A program made the translations under genes and the position numbers. A stretch of 64,000 nt of DNA from Dorea_A amylophila (GTDB lineage Bacteria > Bacillota > Clostridia > Lachnospirales > Lachnospiraceae): contig NZ_JAOQJW010000006.1 of NCBI RefSeq assembly GCF_025567265.1, forward strand, positions 62,001-126,000, in the 5' to 3' direction. Below are positions 43,518-53,468 of the stretch, piece after piece; within the stretch, counting starts at the first letter, position 1; every line of letters begins with the position of its first letter. Under the pieces are notes generated by a model. That model saw only the letters and a list, made by a program, of their open reading frames with translations. It was not told where the DNA came from and searched no databases.

Positions 43518-44141
43518 ATGAAACAGATATTATGCTTTGGGGATTCGAATACGTGGGGATTAGATGGAGAGACCGGAAAGCGTTTTCCGTGGGAAGAACG
43601 ATGGACCGGAATCTTACAGGAAAAACTGGCGGACCGGGATATTAGAATTGTTGAGGAAGGTCTGTGTGGAAGAACGACCATATTTGAAGATCCGCTTCGC
43701 CTGGGAAGACGGGGAACAGAATTGCTTCCGACATTATTGGAGACGCACACGCCGGATGCAGTCGTATTAATGCTTGGAACGAATGACTGCAAAACCATAT
43801 TCGGAGCGTCAGCAGAAATCATCGGAAAAGGAATTGCCAGGCTACTTGAACAGATTAATCAGTATGCAGATAAGATGAAGGTTCTTGTGATATCTCCGAT
43901 CTATCTGGGAAAAAAGGTATGGCAGGACGGATATGATCAGGAATTTTCGCCAGAATCCGTAGAAGTATCAAAGAAATTAGAACTGGTATATGAAAAAGTG
44001 GCCGGAAAGTATGGCAAACGATTCATGCGGGCAGCAGATTATGCGAGTCCGTCGGAAGCAGATCAGGAGCATATGGATGGACAGAGTCATAAGATTCTTG
44101 CAGATGCGATTTATAGAAAATTAGAAGCAGAGATTTTATAG
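43518..44141 (+). CDS. SGNH/GDSL-type esterase
   Basis: This 207-residue serine hydrolase has block I CFGDSNTWGLD (nucleophile Ser10), block II Gly in EGLCGRTT, block III MLGTNDCK and the catalytic Asp-x-x-His in HMDGQSHKI near residue 195. There is no signal peptide. Cytoplasmic members of this subgroup resemble arylesterases/acetyl esterases; the substrate is unknown. ATG 43518 follows GCAGGAAGTA. Confidence 0.9.
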   Translation: MKQILCFGDSNTWGLDGETGKRFPWEERWTGILQEKLADRDIRIVEEGLCGRTTIFEDPLRLGRRGTELLPTLLETHTPDAVVLMLGTNDCKTIFGASAEIIGKGIARLLEQINQYADKMKVLVISPIYLGKKVWQDGYDQEFSPESVEVSKKLELVYEKVAGKYGKRFMRAADYASPSEADQEHMDGQSHKILADAIYRKLEAEIL

Positions 44142-44149
44142 AAAAGATA

Positions 44150-44232
44150 AAAATCCGTTGTCAGTCAATGGTATGTCCTGTTTTACTGGAGTTCCGGTAA
44201 AGGGAACATATCAGGATAAGACAACGGATTTT
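44150..44232. terminator. branched bidirectional terminator between convergent genes
   Basis: AAAATCCGTTGTC (44150-44162) pairs with GACAACGGATTTT (44220-44232). Inside lies a second hairpin, TTTACTGG/CCGGTAAA (44182-44201), flanked by imperfect pairing. The length and the internal hairpin make it more elaborate than a simple terminator. Confidence 0.75.
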
Positions 44233-44235
44233 CTG

Positions 44236-45138
44236 CTATCTTTTGGATGTAACTTCTGCAACGGATTTCCCGGTGATTAATTCCATTACCGTACTTTTGG
44301 CATCGATAGCGGTAAACACTCCTGCAAGAATGAAAATGGCCCCGAGATATCCCATCTCCGTGAGCTTCTCATGCAAGAAGATGAAGGAAAAAATCGCTGC
44401 AAAGATCGGTTCCAGGGAGAACAGGAATCCGGTATTCTCCGGTGTTGTATATTGCTGCACAACAGTTTGTACAACGAATCCGTAAGCTGAGGACAAGAGA
44501 GCAAGTCCAAGAACGGAGATCCAGTCCAACGCGGTGCTCGGAAATATCGGGGATCCGAACACCAGCAGACCGATTATGGAATAAAGACAGGTAAAGCCCT
44601 GCTGGTAGACTCCGAGTGCAAGTGGATCTACCTGTCTGGTAAAATAGCTGTTTAATACAATATTGATTGAATAACTGAAAGCCGAAAGCATACAAAGCAA
44701 CGTTCCGGGCTTGACAGCAAATATATCACCGCCGTTGATCAGTACCATTCCGATTAATACGATAATGATTCCAAGCCTGACATGATGCTCCGGAAGTCTC
44801 CGGGAAATAACTGCATGAATGACCGGAACAAGCACAACGGTGGTGCTGAGGATGAATCCACTCTGAGAAGCAGTGATTGTATTTAATCCGTAAAGGATTG
44901 GCGTAAGGTTTGTAAAAAGCAGAAAGCCGGTGATGGCACTGTAGAGTAAAAGTCTTTTATTAACTTTCAGTAACCTTTTGAAAAATATAAGTACCAGAAT
45001 CAGAAATGCGATTCCTGTACGCAGAGCCATCAGCATCAGAGGGGAAAGTCCCTCAATTCCAAGTTTCATAAATATATAAGAAGTTCCCCATGCCATAGAG
45101 CAGGTTGTAAGAATCAGATTGGCTTTTTTTGTCGACAT
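44236..45138 (-). CDS. EamA/DMT-family transporter
   Basis: This 300-residue protein has ten predicted TM helices formed by two EamA repeats (ILTTCSMAWGTSYIFMKLG ... and GTLLCMLSAFSYSINIVLN ...). The second repeat ends with LGAIFILAGVFTAI. DMT exporters move amino acids, nucleosides or metabolites out of the cell. It is divergent from the LysR gene at 45289 with a 150-bp intergenic region, a common regulator-exporter arrangement. Confidence 0.9.
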   Translation of the reverse strand: MSTKKANLILTTCSMAWGTSYIFMKLGIEGLSPLMLMALRTGIAFLILVLIFFKRLLKVNKRLLLYSAITGFLLFTNLTPILYGLNTITASQSGFILSTTVVLVPVIHAVISRRLPEHHVRLGIIIVLIGMVLINGGDIFAVKPGTLLCMLSAFSYSINIVLNSYFTRQVDPLALGVYQQGFTCLYSIIGLLVFGSPIFPSTALDWISVLGLALLSSAYGFVVQTVVQQYTTPENTGFLFSLEPIFAAIFSFIFLHEKLTEMGYLGAIFILAGVFTAIDAKSTVMELITGKSVAEVTSKR

Positions 45139-45288
45139 AATCGGCGATTCCTCCTATGTAATAGTTTTCTTGTTTTTTATTATATAGTAGAATAGAATAT
45201 AAGTAAAATTCATATTTATCATGATGAGAATAAGAAAACAAAATATTTTGAAAAATAATCAAAAAAGACATAAGGAGAATGTAGAATC

Positions 45289-46158
45289 ATGAGATATTCA
45301 AAATATACAATTTTCTTAAAAGTAGTGGAATTAGAGAGCTTTTCAAAAACAGCAGATTTTTATAAATACTCTCAGTCAGCAGTCACACAGATTGTGAAGT
45401 CTCTGGAAACGGAACTTCAGATGACATTATTAAAACGAAGTCACGCAGGAGTGTGTCTGACTTCAGACGGAGAACAGCTCATCCCCTATATATGGGAACT
45501 GGCAATGGCAGAAGAAAGAATGTGGGAAAAAGCCGGAGAAATCACAGGAATGGACCGGGGACTGATCCGGATCGGGGTATTCAGCAGTATTGCGTGTCAC
45601 TATCTGCCGGGGGTGATGAAAGAATTCCGAAAATTATATCCGGGAATTGATTTTGAACTGCATACGGGAGATTATTCCAAAATCGAGCAGTGGATTGCTG
45701 AGGGGCTGGTAGATTTCGGATTCCTGATCCGGCCGGTGCGGACGGACTATGATACCATTGACATTATGACGGATGAAATGCTGGCCGTTCTTCCAGAAAA
45801 GCATCCAATGACAGAAAAAACAGAGATTCCATTAAAAGCATTTGAGGATGAGTCAGTTGTACTGCTTCAGGAAGGCGGCAAGCAGGAAATCGAAGAACAT
45901 TTCAAAAAGAATAAGATCGCACCGCACATTTCTTATTATTCCGGGGACGATTATGCAGTGATGTCTATGGTGGAAAACGAGCTGGGAATCGGGATACTGT
46001 CGGAACTGGTGATGAAAAGATGCGATTATCATATCGTAACAAGAAGTCTGAAACCGGAGCTGCACCGGGAGATTGTGATCGCGGTAAAGAATGAGAAGAA
46101 TGCTTCGGTAGCGGTGAAGAAATTCCTGCAGTTTGTAAGAAAAAGGGAAAATCCTTGA
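45289..46158 (+). CDS. LysR-family transcriptional regulator
   Basis: This 289-residue protein has an N-terminal HTH (YTIFLKVVELESFSKTADFYKYSQSAVTQIVKSLE) and a substrate-binding domain containing GLIRIGVFSSIACHYLPGVM and MVENELGIGILSELV. It is likely the regulator of the divergent EamA exporter. AAGGAGAA precedes ATG 45289. Confidence 0.92.
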   Translation: MRYSKYTIFLKVVELESFSKTADFYKYSQSAVTQIVKSLETELQMTLLKRSHAGVCLTSDGEQLIPYIWELAMAEERMWEKAGEITGMDRGLIRIGVFSSIACHYLPGVMKEFRKLYPGIDFELHTGDYSKIEQWIAEGLVDFGFLIRPVRTDYDTIDIMTDEMLAVLPEKHPMTEKTEIPLKAFEDESVVLLQEGGKQEIEEHFKKNKIAPHISYYSGDDYAVMSMVENELGIGILSELVMKRCDYHIVTRSLKPELHREIVIAVKNEKNASVAVKKFLQFVRKRENP

Positions 46159-46244
46159 TTCGTGTATTTTTAAGTAATAAAATATGGAGAAGTGGATAGT
46201 GTATATCTATAAATAACAACATTTCAGAAAGGGAGCCTTAGAAA

Positions 46245-47159
46245 TTGCTGGAAAAATTAAGAGAACTTGGAATCAGAGATGAGCTGATCCGTGAGATAAC
46301 AGAATATAGGGAAACATACCCGGTAGAACAAGAATATGGTTCAAGAATTCCGAAACTGGAACAATTTTACTATGGAAAAGAAGTCTGGGAGCAGGCAATT
46401 ACCGCAATTTTGTGTGGAGAGAATATTCTGTTGGCAGGTCCGAAAGCAACGGGAAAGAGTCTGTTTGCAGAGAATCTGGCGGGAGTATTTGCAAGACCAC
46501 GGTGGGATGTGTCGTTTCATGTGAATATGGATGCAGCTTCATTGATTGGTATGGATACATTCCGTGGGGGAGAGGTATCTTTCAGACCGGGGCCGGTGTA
46601 TACAGCGGCAAAAGCCGGTGGATTTGCCATATTAGATGAGATCAACATGGCAAAAAGTGAAGCAATGGCAGTACTTCATGCGACACTGGACTTCCGGCGG
46701 ACGATTGATGTTCCAGGATACGAACGTATGGAATTACATCCGGCGACAAGATTCATTGCAACGATGAACTACGGATATGCGGGTACAAAAGAACTGAATG
46801 AAGCACTGGTATCCAGATTTGTCGTAATCCAGATGCCGATGATTTCAAAGGAAAGTCTGATTAAATTAATAAGAAAGCATTATCCGGACATCAGGGAAGA
46901 AGGAGCAGGAGAACTGACATTTATGTTTCTGGAATTACATAAGAAATGTGAAAATGGAGAGATATCTTCCAAGGCTCTGGATCTGCGTGGTCTCTTAGGA
47001 GCAGTCGGTCTGATGGAAAAAGGACTTGATATATTTACGGCACTGGATATGGGAATTACCAATAAAACATTTGATGCCTATGAACAGACCCTGATTCGTG
47101 ATACGATCCGTACAAGAATCTCGAAGAAAATGGTGAAGAAAGATTTGTTTGTGAAGTAG
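46245..47159 (+). CDS. MoxR-type AAA+ ATPase
   Basis: This 304-residue AAA+ protein has Walker A GPKATGKS (residues 65-72), Walker B FAILDEINMA, sensor 1 IATMNYGYAGT and an arginine finger region ELNEALVSRFV. MoxR ATPases act with VWA-domain partners as chaperones that insert metals or assemble complexes. The VWA gene follows at 10 bp, supporting that pairing. The start is TTG 46245, with AAGGGAG about ten bases upstream. Confidence 0.88.
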   Translation: MLEKLRELGIRDELIREITEYRETYPVEQEYGSRIPKLEQFYYGKEVWEQAITAILCGENILLAGPKATGKSLFAENLAGVFARPRWDVSFHVNMDAASLIGMDTFRGGEVSFRPGPVYTAAKAGGFAILDEINMAKSEAMAVLHATLDFRRTIDVPGYERMELHPATRFIATMNYGYAGTKELNEALVSRFVVIQMPMISKESLIKLIRKHYPDIREEGAGELTFMFLELHKKCENGEISSKALDLRGLLGAVGLMEKGLDIFTALDMGITNKTFDAYEQTLIRDTIRTRISKKMVKKDLFVK

Positions 47160-47169
47160 CAGGAAAGTA

Positions 47170-48957
47170 GTGTGTTATAGCATGGCGGAAATAGAAGAAC
47201 AAGAATTAAGAGAAGCAAAAAGAGCACGCAATTTTATATGGGCGGCGGCAGAAAATTATGAACTTGAACCACTTTTCCTTGCATTTGCATCGAACGGAAC
47301 GGCAGATATGTATCTGAATCTGATTATCGGTCTGACTTACAAATGGTACGATCAGGAGAAAATAGATGATTTTTTTAATCAGCTGGGAGGAAAAGACCGG
47401 GAACTGTATGAAGGTCTTCTTTGGATCGGACTTGAGAATGCATTGTACCAAAAAGAAAGAAAAATAAGATCAGTAATGGAAGAACTGCGAAGGGAGTATG
47501 CGCTGGATAATCTGAACCGTTACAGGAATTATAAAGAATATGCAAGGATAGAACAAATCCGGAATGCACATTGCAGAGAAATTTTGGGACAGCCATCCGA
47601 ACTAACTACAGAAGAGGAAGAACTTCTGCATGCATTTTCCTATACGGAAGAGATGACAACGGATGAGATTCTGGAACAGACACGAGAGAATCTGTGGAAA
47701 TATTTTTCTTATCGTCCGTCAAAAGCTGCGAAAAGAAAAGGTGTTTACTTTCTTCAGAAAGTTGCCGGAGCATTCCATTCTGTTGGAAAAGTGAGTGCCA
47801 CATATGTACGGGCGAAGCATTATGAAGATAAAGACGCTGGCAGTGAGGAAAAAACAGGAGTTATAGAGCGTTCAAAGCATTATCTGGTGCAGTTCTCATT
47901 AAAAAATGATCCGGGGGAGGCAAGAATATATGTAGAAGCCTGCTTTGGCAAGAATATGTACCCGCAGACTGAGCAGGAAAGAATAGAGCGGGAGATATGT
48001 GTGGATAAACATAAGAATTGTCATGTACTCTTTACAAGAGGAAGATCAGGATGGAAAGAAAAGCAGAAGAGCAAAACAAAATTAAAAGAACTTTCGGAAA
48101 TAGAAAGAAAACGAGAACGACAGGAAATCCTTGAATTTCAAAAAGAATCTGCCCAGCAATATGAGAGAAATAAACAGTATTATGAGAAGAATCGTGCAAT
48201 ATACAGAAACAGTATAAGAAAACTTACAGAGAAATTACGCATCTGTCTGGAGACACAGGACGAGACATTTCCAGAAATGGCAACGCACGGGAAGATCAAT
48301 CCGAGAAAAGTATGGAAAGCAGTTTATCTGGATAATCCAAGAGTATTCGAACGGAAAGAAGAAGTGGAGATTCCGGGATTTTCAGTCGATATGCTGATCG
48401 ATGCATCGTCTTCCAGAAAGCAGATGCAGGAACAGATTGCGGCACAGGCATATGTCCTGGCAGAAAGTTTGGAAGAGTGTGGAATACCGGCACAGATATA
48501 TTCCTATTGCAGTATCCGGGGCTTTACGGTGATGCGGATCTTTAAAGATTATGAAGAAGAACAGGTTGGAAATGAATTATTCGGATATGTTGCGGCAGGA
48601 AACAACCGGGACGGACTGGCTCTGCGTGCAGCAGGATATTTGATGGAAGCAAGTAAGAAAGCAAAAAGAATTTTACTTGTACTGACGGATGCAAACCCTA
48701 TGGACGACCAGAATATCGGTGAGGGAGCTTTTTATACGAACAAGGAATATACTGACCAGCCGGCAATAGAGGATACAGCAAGGGAAGTTCAGAGGTTAAA
48801 GCAAAAAGGAATCCAGGTCATAGGAATCTTCATGGGAAGTGCAAAATCCAGAGAGGCAGCAAGAGAGATATTCGACCGAGAACTGGTGCAGATTCAGAAT
48901 ATTAATGATTTTGCCGGGGCAGTGGGTCGAGTGCTGGGAGAAGTGATGACGCCATAG
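47170..48957 (+). CDS. VWA-domain protein (MoxR partner, NorD/CobT-like)
   Basis: This 595-residue protein has a helical N-terminal half, a charged central coiled coil (~300-345) and a C-terminal von Willebrand A domain from residue ~403. The VWA domain has a MIDAS beginning at D411 (LIDASSSRKQ) and the later ILLVLTDANPMDDQ. The layout matches VWA partners of MoxR ATPases such as NorD. The target complex is unknown; no metalloenzyme genes are adjacent. GTG 47170 is favoured, five bases after AGGA; ATG 47182 is the alternative. Confidence 0.8.
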   Translation: MCYSMAEIEEQELREAKRARNFIWAAAENYELEPLFLAFASNGTADMYLNLIIGLTYKWYDQEKIDDFFNQLGGKDRELYEGLLWIGLENALYQKERKIRSVMEELRREYALDNLNRYRNYKEYARIEQIRNAHCREILGQPSELTTEEEELLHAFSYTEEMTTDEILEQTRENLWKYFSYRPSKAAKRKGVYFLQKVAGAFHSVGKVSATYVRAKHYEDKDAGSEEKTGVIERSKHYLVQFSLKNDPGEARIYVEACFGKNMYPQTEQERIEREICVDKHKNCHVLFTRGRSGWKEKQKSKTKLKELSEIERKRERQEILEFQKESAQQYERNKQYYEKNRAIYRNSIRKLTEKLRICLETQDETFPEMATHGKINPRKVWKAVYLDNPRVFERKEEVEIPGFSVDMLIDASSSRKQMQEQIAAQAYVLAESLEECGIPAQIYSYCSIRGFTVMRIFKDYEEEQVGNELFGYVAAGNNRDGLALRAAGYLMEASKKAKRILLVLTDANPMDDQNIGEGAFYTNKEYTDQPAIEDTAREVQRLKQKGIQVIGIFMGSAKSREAAREIFDRELVQIQNINDFAGAVGRVLGEVMTP

Positions 48958-48995
48958 GGGACGTGAAAAAGTGGCTTTTTCAGTGTCCCCTATGG
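48951..48995 (+). terminator. long perfect hairpin containing the VWA stop codon
   Basis: GCCATAGGGGAC (48951-48962) pairs with GTCCCCTATGGC (48984-48995), and inside it TGAAAAAG pairs with CTTTTTCA around TGG. The TAG stop of the VWA gene (48955-48957) lies within the left arm. No T run follows the base; the T tract is inside the hairpin. Confidence 0.7.
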
Positions 48996-49041
48996 CTTAC
49001 AAAGCACATATATTAATAACAAAAGCATCTGGAGTTAATGT

Positions 49042-50781
49042 ATGACCAGTCAGAAACTAGAAAATCTTTTAAATCTTGCACTGAATTCCGCGGAAGATGA
49101 GCGGGAAAAATCCTTGAATTTAAATGTTGGATATGATCCGCTTGACCGGGAATGGGATCTGATCATCAAATATTCCGTAAATTTGGACCGAGTCAGGAAG
49201 ATAGCATCCAAAGTAACAGAACTTCAAAATGAATATGCAGTCATCCGAATTACAGAATCCAGAATCGACATCTTATCAGGAATTCCGGAAGTTGAATATG
49301 TAGAAAAACCAAAACGGCTGTTCTTTCAGGCAGCAGAAGGAAGGCGTGTGTCTTGTATCAATGCGGTACAGGATACACGCCTTTCTCTGTATGGACAGGG
49401 AATATTGGTTGCAATCATAGATTCGGGAATCGATTATGCGAATATAGATTTTCGAAATGCGGACGGAAGCACGAGGATTCGGTATCTGTGGGATCAGTCT
49501 CTGAATCCGGCAGATGGGGAAACAGCACCGGTTGGATACAGCATCGGTGTGGAGTATACGAAAGGACAAATAGATGAAGCATTAAATGCACAAACTGTAT
49601 CAGAACAGAGAAGGCTTGTGAGAAGCCAGGACATTTCCGGACACGGTACGGCAGTGGCGGGAGTAGCAGCAGGAAATGGAAGAAACAGTGGAGGACGTTA
49701 TGCCGGAGTTGCCATGCAGAGTGAATTGATCGTTGTAAAACTTGGTAATCCCATACAGGAAGGATTCCCAAGAACGACAGAGCTAATGATGGGGATCGAT
49801 TATATAATAAGAAAGGCACTGGAGCTTCGGATGCCTGTAGCTGTGAATATCAGTTTTGGAAATACATACGGCGGACATGACGGGACGACACTTCTGGAGC
49901 GCTATATCGATGATGTGTCAAATATATGGAAGAGTGTATTTTGCATCGGAACCGGAAATGAAGCGGCAAGTGCCGGGCATACTTCCGGTAGAATTATTTC
50001 AGAAGGAGAAGAGACAATCCAGCTTGCAATTCAGAGCAGACAGTCATCGATCAGTATCCAGATATGGAAAGAATATACAGATCAAATAGAGATTTCGATC
50101 ATCAATCCATCGGGAGTGCGGGTCGGACCGGTACCGGAGATATTGGGACCACATCGCTTCCGAATTGGTCAGACAGAAATACTGCTTTATTATGGGGAAC
50201 CAAGTCCTTACAGCATTTCCCAGGAAATCTATATAGATCTGCTTCCGGTAGAAAGTTATCTGACAGAAGGAATATGGAGAATTGTTCTAAGTGCTGGGAA
50301 GATCGTGACAGGACAATATGAAATGTGGCTTCCAAGCGACAATGTATTGAACCGTGGAACAGGATTCTTGTTTCCAACAGATGCTACGACGCTCACAATT
50401 CCATCTTCTGCCAGCCGTGCAATATCCGTAGGAGCATATGACGCAAGGACATTTGCATATGCGGATTTTTCGGGAAGAGGATTTACCAGACTTACAAATA
50501 TGGTGAAACCGGATCTTGTGGCACCGGGAGTGGAAGTTATGACAACAACAGTGGGCGGAGGATATGCGGCATTTACAGGAACATCCTTTGCCACGCCATT
50601 TGTGACAGGAAGTGCAGCGCTTTTGATGGAATGGGGGATTGTGAGAGGAAACGATCCATATCTATATGGGGAAAAGGTGAAGGCGTATCTGAGACGTGGA
50701 GCGAAAAAAGTACCGGGATTTGACGAGTATCCGAATGAGGAAGTGGGGTATGGGGAGGACGTTATAATAAGGTTACATTGA
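49042..50781 (+). CDS. S8-family subtilisin-like protease (Csp-like)
   Basis: This 579-residue serine protease has an N-terminal propeptide-like region (~1-100) with no signal peptide, then the catalytic Asp127 (VAIIDSGIDY), His201 (SGHGTAVAGVAAG) and Ser515 (GTSFATPFVTG). A large insertion of about 170 residues sits between the His and Ser blocks, as in the Csp proteases that take part in spore germination in Clostridia. The triad is complete, so it should be active. The lack of a secretion signal also fits the Csp group, though it does not prove a spore role. It is the last chromosomal gene before the second mobile element. Confidence 0.88.
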   Translation: MTSQKLENLLNLALNSAEDEREKSLNLNVGYDPLDREWDLIIKYSVNLDRVRKIASKVTELQNEYAVIRITESRIDILSGIPEVEYVEKPKRLFFQAAEGRRVSCINAVQDTRLSLYGQGILVAIIDSGIDYANIDFRNADGSTRIRYLWDQSLNPADGETAPVGYSIGVEYTKGQIDEALNAQTVSEQRRLVRSQDISGHGTAVAGVAAGNGRNSGGRYAGVAMQSELIVVKLGNPIQEGFPRTTELMMGIDYIIRKALELRMPVAVNISFGNTYGGHDGTTLLERYIDDVSNIWKSVFCIGTGNEAASAGHTSGRIISEGEETIQLAIQSRQSSISIQIWKEYTDQIEISIINPSGVRVGPVPEILGPHRFRIGQTEILLYYGEPSPYSISQEIYIDLLPVESYLTEGIWRIVLSAGKIVTGQYEMWLPSDNVLNRGTGFLFPTDATTLTIPSSASRAISVGAYDARTFAYADFSGRGFTRLTNMVKPDLVAPGVEVMTTTVGGGYAAFTGTSFATPFVTGSAALLMEWGIVRGNDPYLYGEKVKAYLRRGAKKVPGFDEYPNEEVGYGEDVIIRLH

Positions 50782-50976
50782 AGAAAGTCAGTAAAATCAA
50801 GTGTTTCCGTTCATTTTCCCAACACAGAAACGAAGCACTTTCACCATGATTTTGAAGAAAATCTGCCCGGGTTGGATTCAAAATGATATGGAAAGAAAGA
50901 TTTGTAGCAATGACGTAACATGAACAGTTGGTTCTGTTACAGACAACAGTTTAAACGAAAGAGAGGTCATAGGGAT

Positions 50977-51324
50977 ATGAAACTGACTTATACAAATGTA
51001 AATGGATACCTGATTCCCAATCTCACCTATAAATCTGGTGAGCAGATGGAGCAGCTTGGCAAATATGGATTTTTACGCAGAGATTATCTGAAGGACCATC
51101 GAAATTCAACGTATCAGGTGATGCTTTTACAGGATACCATTGGAGAGCATCTTCTAGAAGTGGACAAGGCAGCCAGGGAACGGGAAGAAGTGATTTTGAA
51201 ACAGTTGGAAGAAAAAGAACCACTGCCGGATAAGGAGAAAGATCAGATGGCATGGGTAAGAGCTGCCAATCAGCACAGAGCGATTGCAGAAGAGATTATC
51301 CTGAAAGAATTGATTTATGTATAA
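50977..51324 (+). CDS. TnpV-like transposon-encoded protein
   Basis: This 115-residue protein begins MKLTYTNVNGYLIPNL and contains GKYGFLRRDYLKDHR and WVRAANQHRAIAEEIILKELIY. These are the hallmarks of TnpV proteins found in Tn4451-type and related mobilizable elements. The role is unknown. ATG 50977 follows AGAGGTCATAGGGAT; an earlier in-frame ATG at 50920 is unlikely. It marks the left part of the second element. Confidence 0.8.
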   Translation: MKLTYTNVNGYLIPNLTYKSGEQMEQLGKYGFLRRDYLKDHRNSTYQVMLLQDTIGEHLLEVDKAAREREEVILKQLEEKEPLPDKEKDQMAWVRAANQHRAIAEEIILKELIYV

Positions 51325-51444
51325 GGATAGCCAGTAATCAATCTGGCAGGTAACTGATAAAAATAGAATATTGTGAGTGAAGTAAGGCGTGAGTCATAAA
51401 ATATGGCTTGCGTCTTTTTCTTTGCCTGAAAGGAAGTGATAAGT

Positions 51445-53274
51445 TTGAACAAGAAGTTTTTGAAGCATTATATGGACACCAATCCAGAAGGGACAGCACA
51501 GACCTATATCTTTTTGGTGGACAATCAGGATATAGCGTTAAATATTGTAATGTCAGGTTATCAGGCACTTTGTCTGGTGCAGGAAGATGACGGGTATTAT
51601 TTCAGTGCAGATTCTTTTATAGAGGAAATGAGAGCTATTCAGTTTACTGGCAGCTGTCAGTGTGCCTATCATTATGTGGCTTCCTGTACGGTGAAGTGGG
51701 TAAATGATAAGTTACTGACATTTTTCAAAAACGCTGGTCTTGATGGAAAAGCGGGCTGGCAGTTGTTCAAAGAGAAGGAGTACCTTGGCAAACTGGATAA
51801 TCAGAAAGAAGTTGAGAAATTACTAGAAAAGTATATTCTTCGGTTTGAGCGAGATCTGAAAGAAGAACCGGAACTGAGCCGTTTTCACTTATTTGATGCA
51901 AAAGGAAATGTGAAAGGTGTCCGGGATATGGAGATTGTAGATTACCTGGTGGAGAATGTTCAGTTTTTTGTGGTGGGAATCACATCGTATTATTATGAGC
52001 ATGGTGTTTTCCTGGAAGACCATGATGGGGTAAGAATGAAATACCGTATCCAGAAGCTGATCTATCGTGACCAGATACAGAGTGGAGTGATCAAAAGAAT
52101 CTATAATCTGCTGATCGCACAGCCAAAAGTTCACCGAGAGGCATATGAACTAAATAAACAACCTGTGCGGTGGATCAACTTCAAAAATGGATATTATGAT
52201 CCGGTTACGGGTGAAATGCTGGAACACAATCCGGATTATCTGACAATCAATCAGATTCCATTTCCCTATTATCCAGAGGATTGTGAGCAGGTGTTACAAG
52301 GTGGAGAAAATATCAAAAAGTATCTTGCATCGTCTCTTCCAAATAAAGAAGAACAGCAGACATTCTGGGAGTATTTTGGATACTGCATGACACAGGATAC
52401 GCAGTTTCAGAAATTCCTTACACTGAAAGGAAATGGTGGAACCGGAAAGTCTGTGGCAGTATCACTGATCCAGTATGTGGTTGGAATCACCAATATGTCC
52501 AGCATTTCTCTACAGGATTTGAACAAACGATTCTATGCCACAGGAATGTACGGAAAGCTACTAAATGCCTGTGCGGATATTCCCTGCAAAGCAATGGAGA
52601 ACACAGATGTATTAAAGAAAGCAGTCGGTGAAGATACACTGATCTATGAGAAAAAGGGACAGGATGCAATCCATTTTCACTCTTATGCAAAGTTACTCTT
52701 TTCTACCAATGAAATGCCGCAGAATCTTGAGGATAAGTCGGATGCTTTTTATCGCAGACTACTGATTCTTGATATGAACCGGGTAGTAAAAAGTGGTGAA
52801 AAAGATCTGCACTTAAAGGAAAAGGTACAGGCAGAATCCGATTATGCAATTCATATGGCGACGATTGCATTGAAAAATCTGTACGAACAGGGAAAGTTCA
52901 CGGAGAGCGAACACAGCAAAGAATGTGTAAGAGAAGTGCAACGGATGTCAGATAGTATCTGTGCTTTTATTGATGAGTCATTGGTGCGTGCCAAAGGAAA
53001 ACGTCTGAAACGAAGTGAAGTGTTCCATATGTATGAGGAATACTGCAAAGAGAATGGCCGACAGGGGCATGGTAAATCCAACTTTTTCAGGAATATGACA
53101 GATAAAGGTTTCCTTCTGAAACAGTACAATGGTGAGTTTTATTATCAGGATATTGCAGTTAAGGAAGAAGATTTTTGTCCTGTAGATCCAGAAGAAAGAA
53201 TACCTTTTGAAGAAACAGATACAGATTATAAACAGTTACAGTTAAATATGAATCAGGGAATTAAGGGCATTTAG
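51445..53274 (+). CDS. plasmid/phage-type primase-helicase (DUF5906 / D5-like)
   Basis: This 609-residue replication protein has an N-terminal region of unclear fold and a superfamily 3-like helicase domain. The helicase has Walker A GNGGTGKS (residues 329-336), Walker B-like LLNACADIP and sensor ALLFSTNEMPQ-type KLLFSTNEMPQ. A winged C-terminal domain follows (~500-575). Proteins of this kind initiate replication of integrative elements and satellite plasmids. TTG 51445 is eight bases after AAGGAAG. Confidence 0.85.
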   Translation: MNKKFLKHYMDTNPEGTAQTYIFLVDNQDIALNIVMSGYQALCLVQEDDGYYFSADSFIEEMRAIQFTGSCQCAYHYVASCTVKWVNDKLLTFFKNAGLDGKAGWQLFKEKEYLGKLDNQKEVEKLLEKYILRFERDLKEEPELSRFHLFDAKGNVKGVRDMEIVDYLVENVQFFVVGITSYYYEHGVFLEDHDGVRMKYRIQKLIYRDQIQSGVIKRIYNLLIAQPKVHREAYELNKQPVRWINFKNGYYDPVTGEMLEHNPDYLTINQIPFPYYPEDCEQVLQGGENIKKYLASSLPNKEEQQTFWEYFGYCMTQDTQFQKFLTLKGNGGTGKSVAVSLIQYVVGITNMSSISLQDLNKRFYATGMYGKLLNACADIPCKAMENTDVLKKAVGEDTLIYEKKGQDAIHFHSYAKLLFSTNEMPQNLEDKSDAFYRRLLILDMNRVVKSGEKDLHLKEKVQAESDYAIHMATIALKNLYEQGKFTESEHSKECVREVQRMSDSICAFIDESLVRAKGKRLKRSEVFHMYEEYCKENGRQGHGKSNFFRNMTDKGFLLKQYNGEFYYQDIAVKEEDFCPVDPEERIPFEETDTDYKQLQLNMNQGIKGI

Positions 53275-53468
53275 GGCAAAATAAGCAAAAAGAAATGTTA
53301 CCGGAGCAGGAGAAATAACAAAGATAGCTGCCAGAGTACATAAAATTTTGCTTTTTTTACACTGACTGCCCTTTTTATGTATCAACATTTTAGCTGATAC
53401 AAATATAGGTTTTTCCCGAATTTGGGAAAAAGTCAAAAATAAACATTAAGAAAGTATGAGGTATGATT
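53275..53468 (+). promoter_or_regulatory. intergenic region with inverted repeats upstream of parM-like gene
   Basis: GTATCA ... TGATAC (around 53378-53400) and TTTTTCCC-GAATT-TGGGAAAAA (near 53411-53432) are inverted repeats. The region may contain the promoter of the segregation pair and a centromere-like site for ParR. No clear tandem iterons are seen. Confidence 0.35.
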
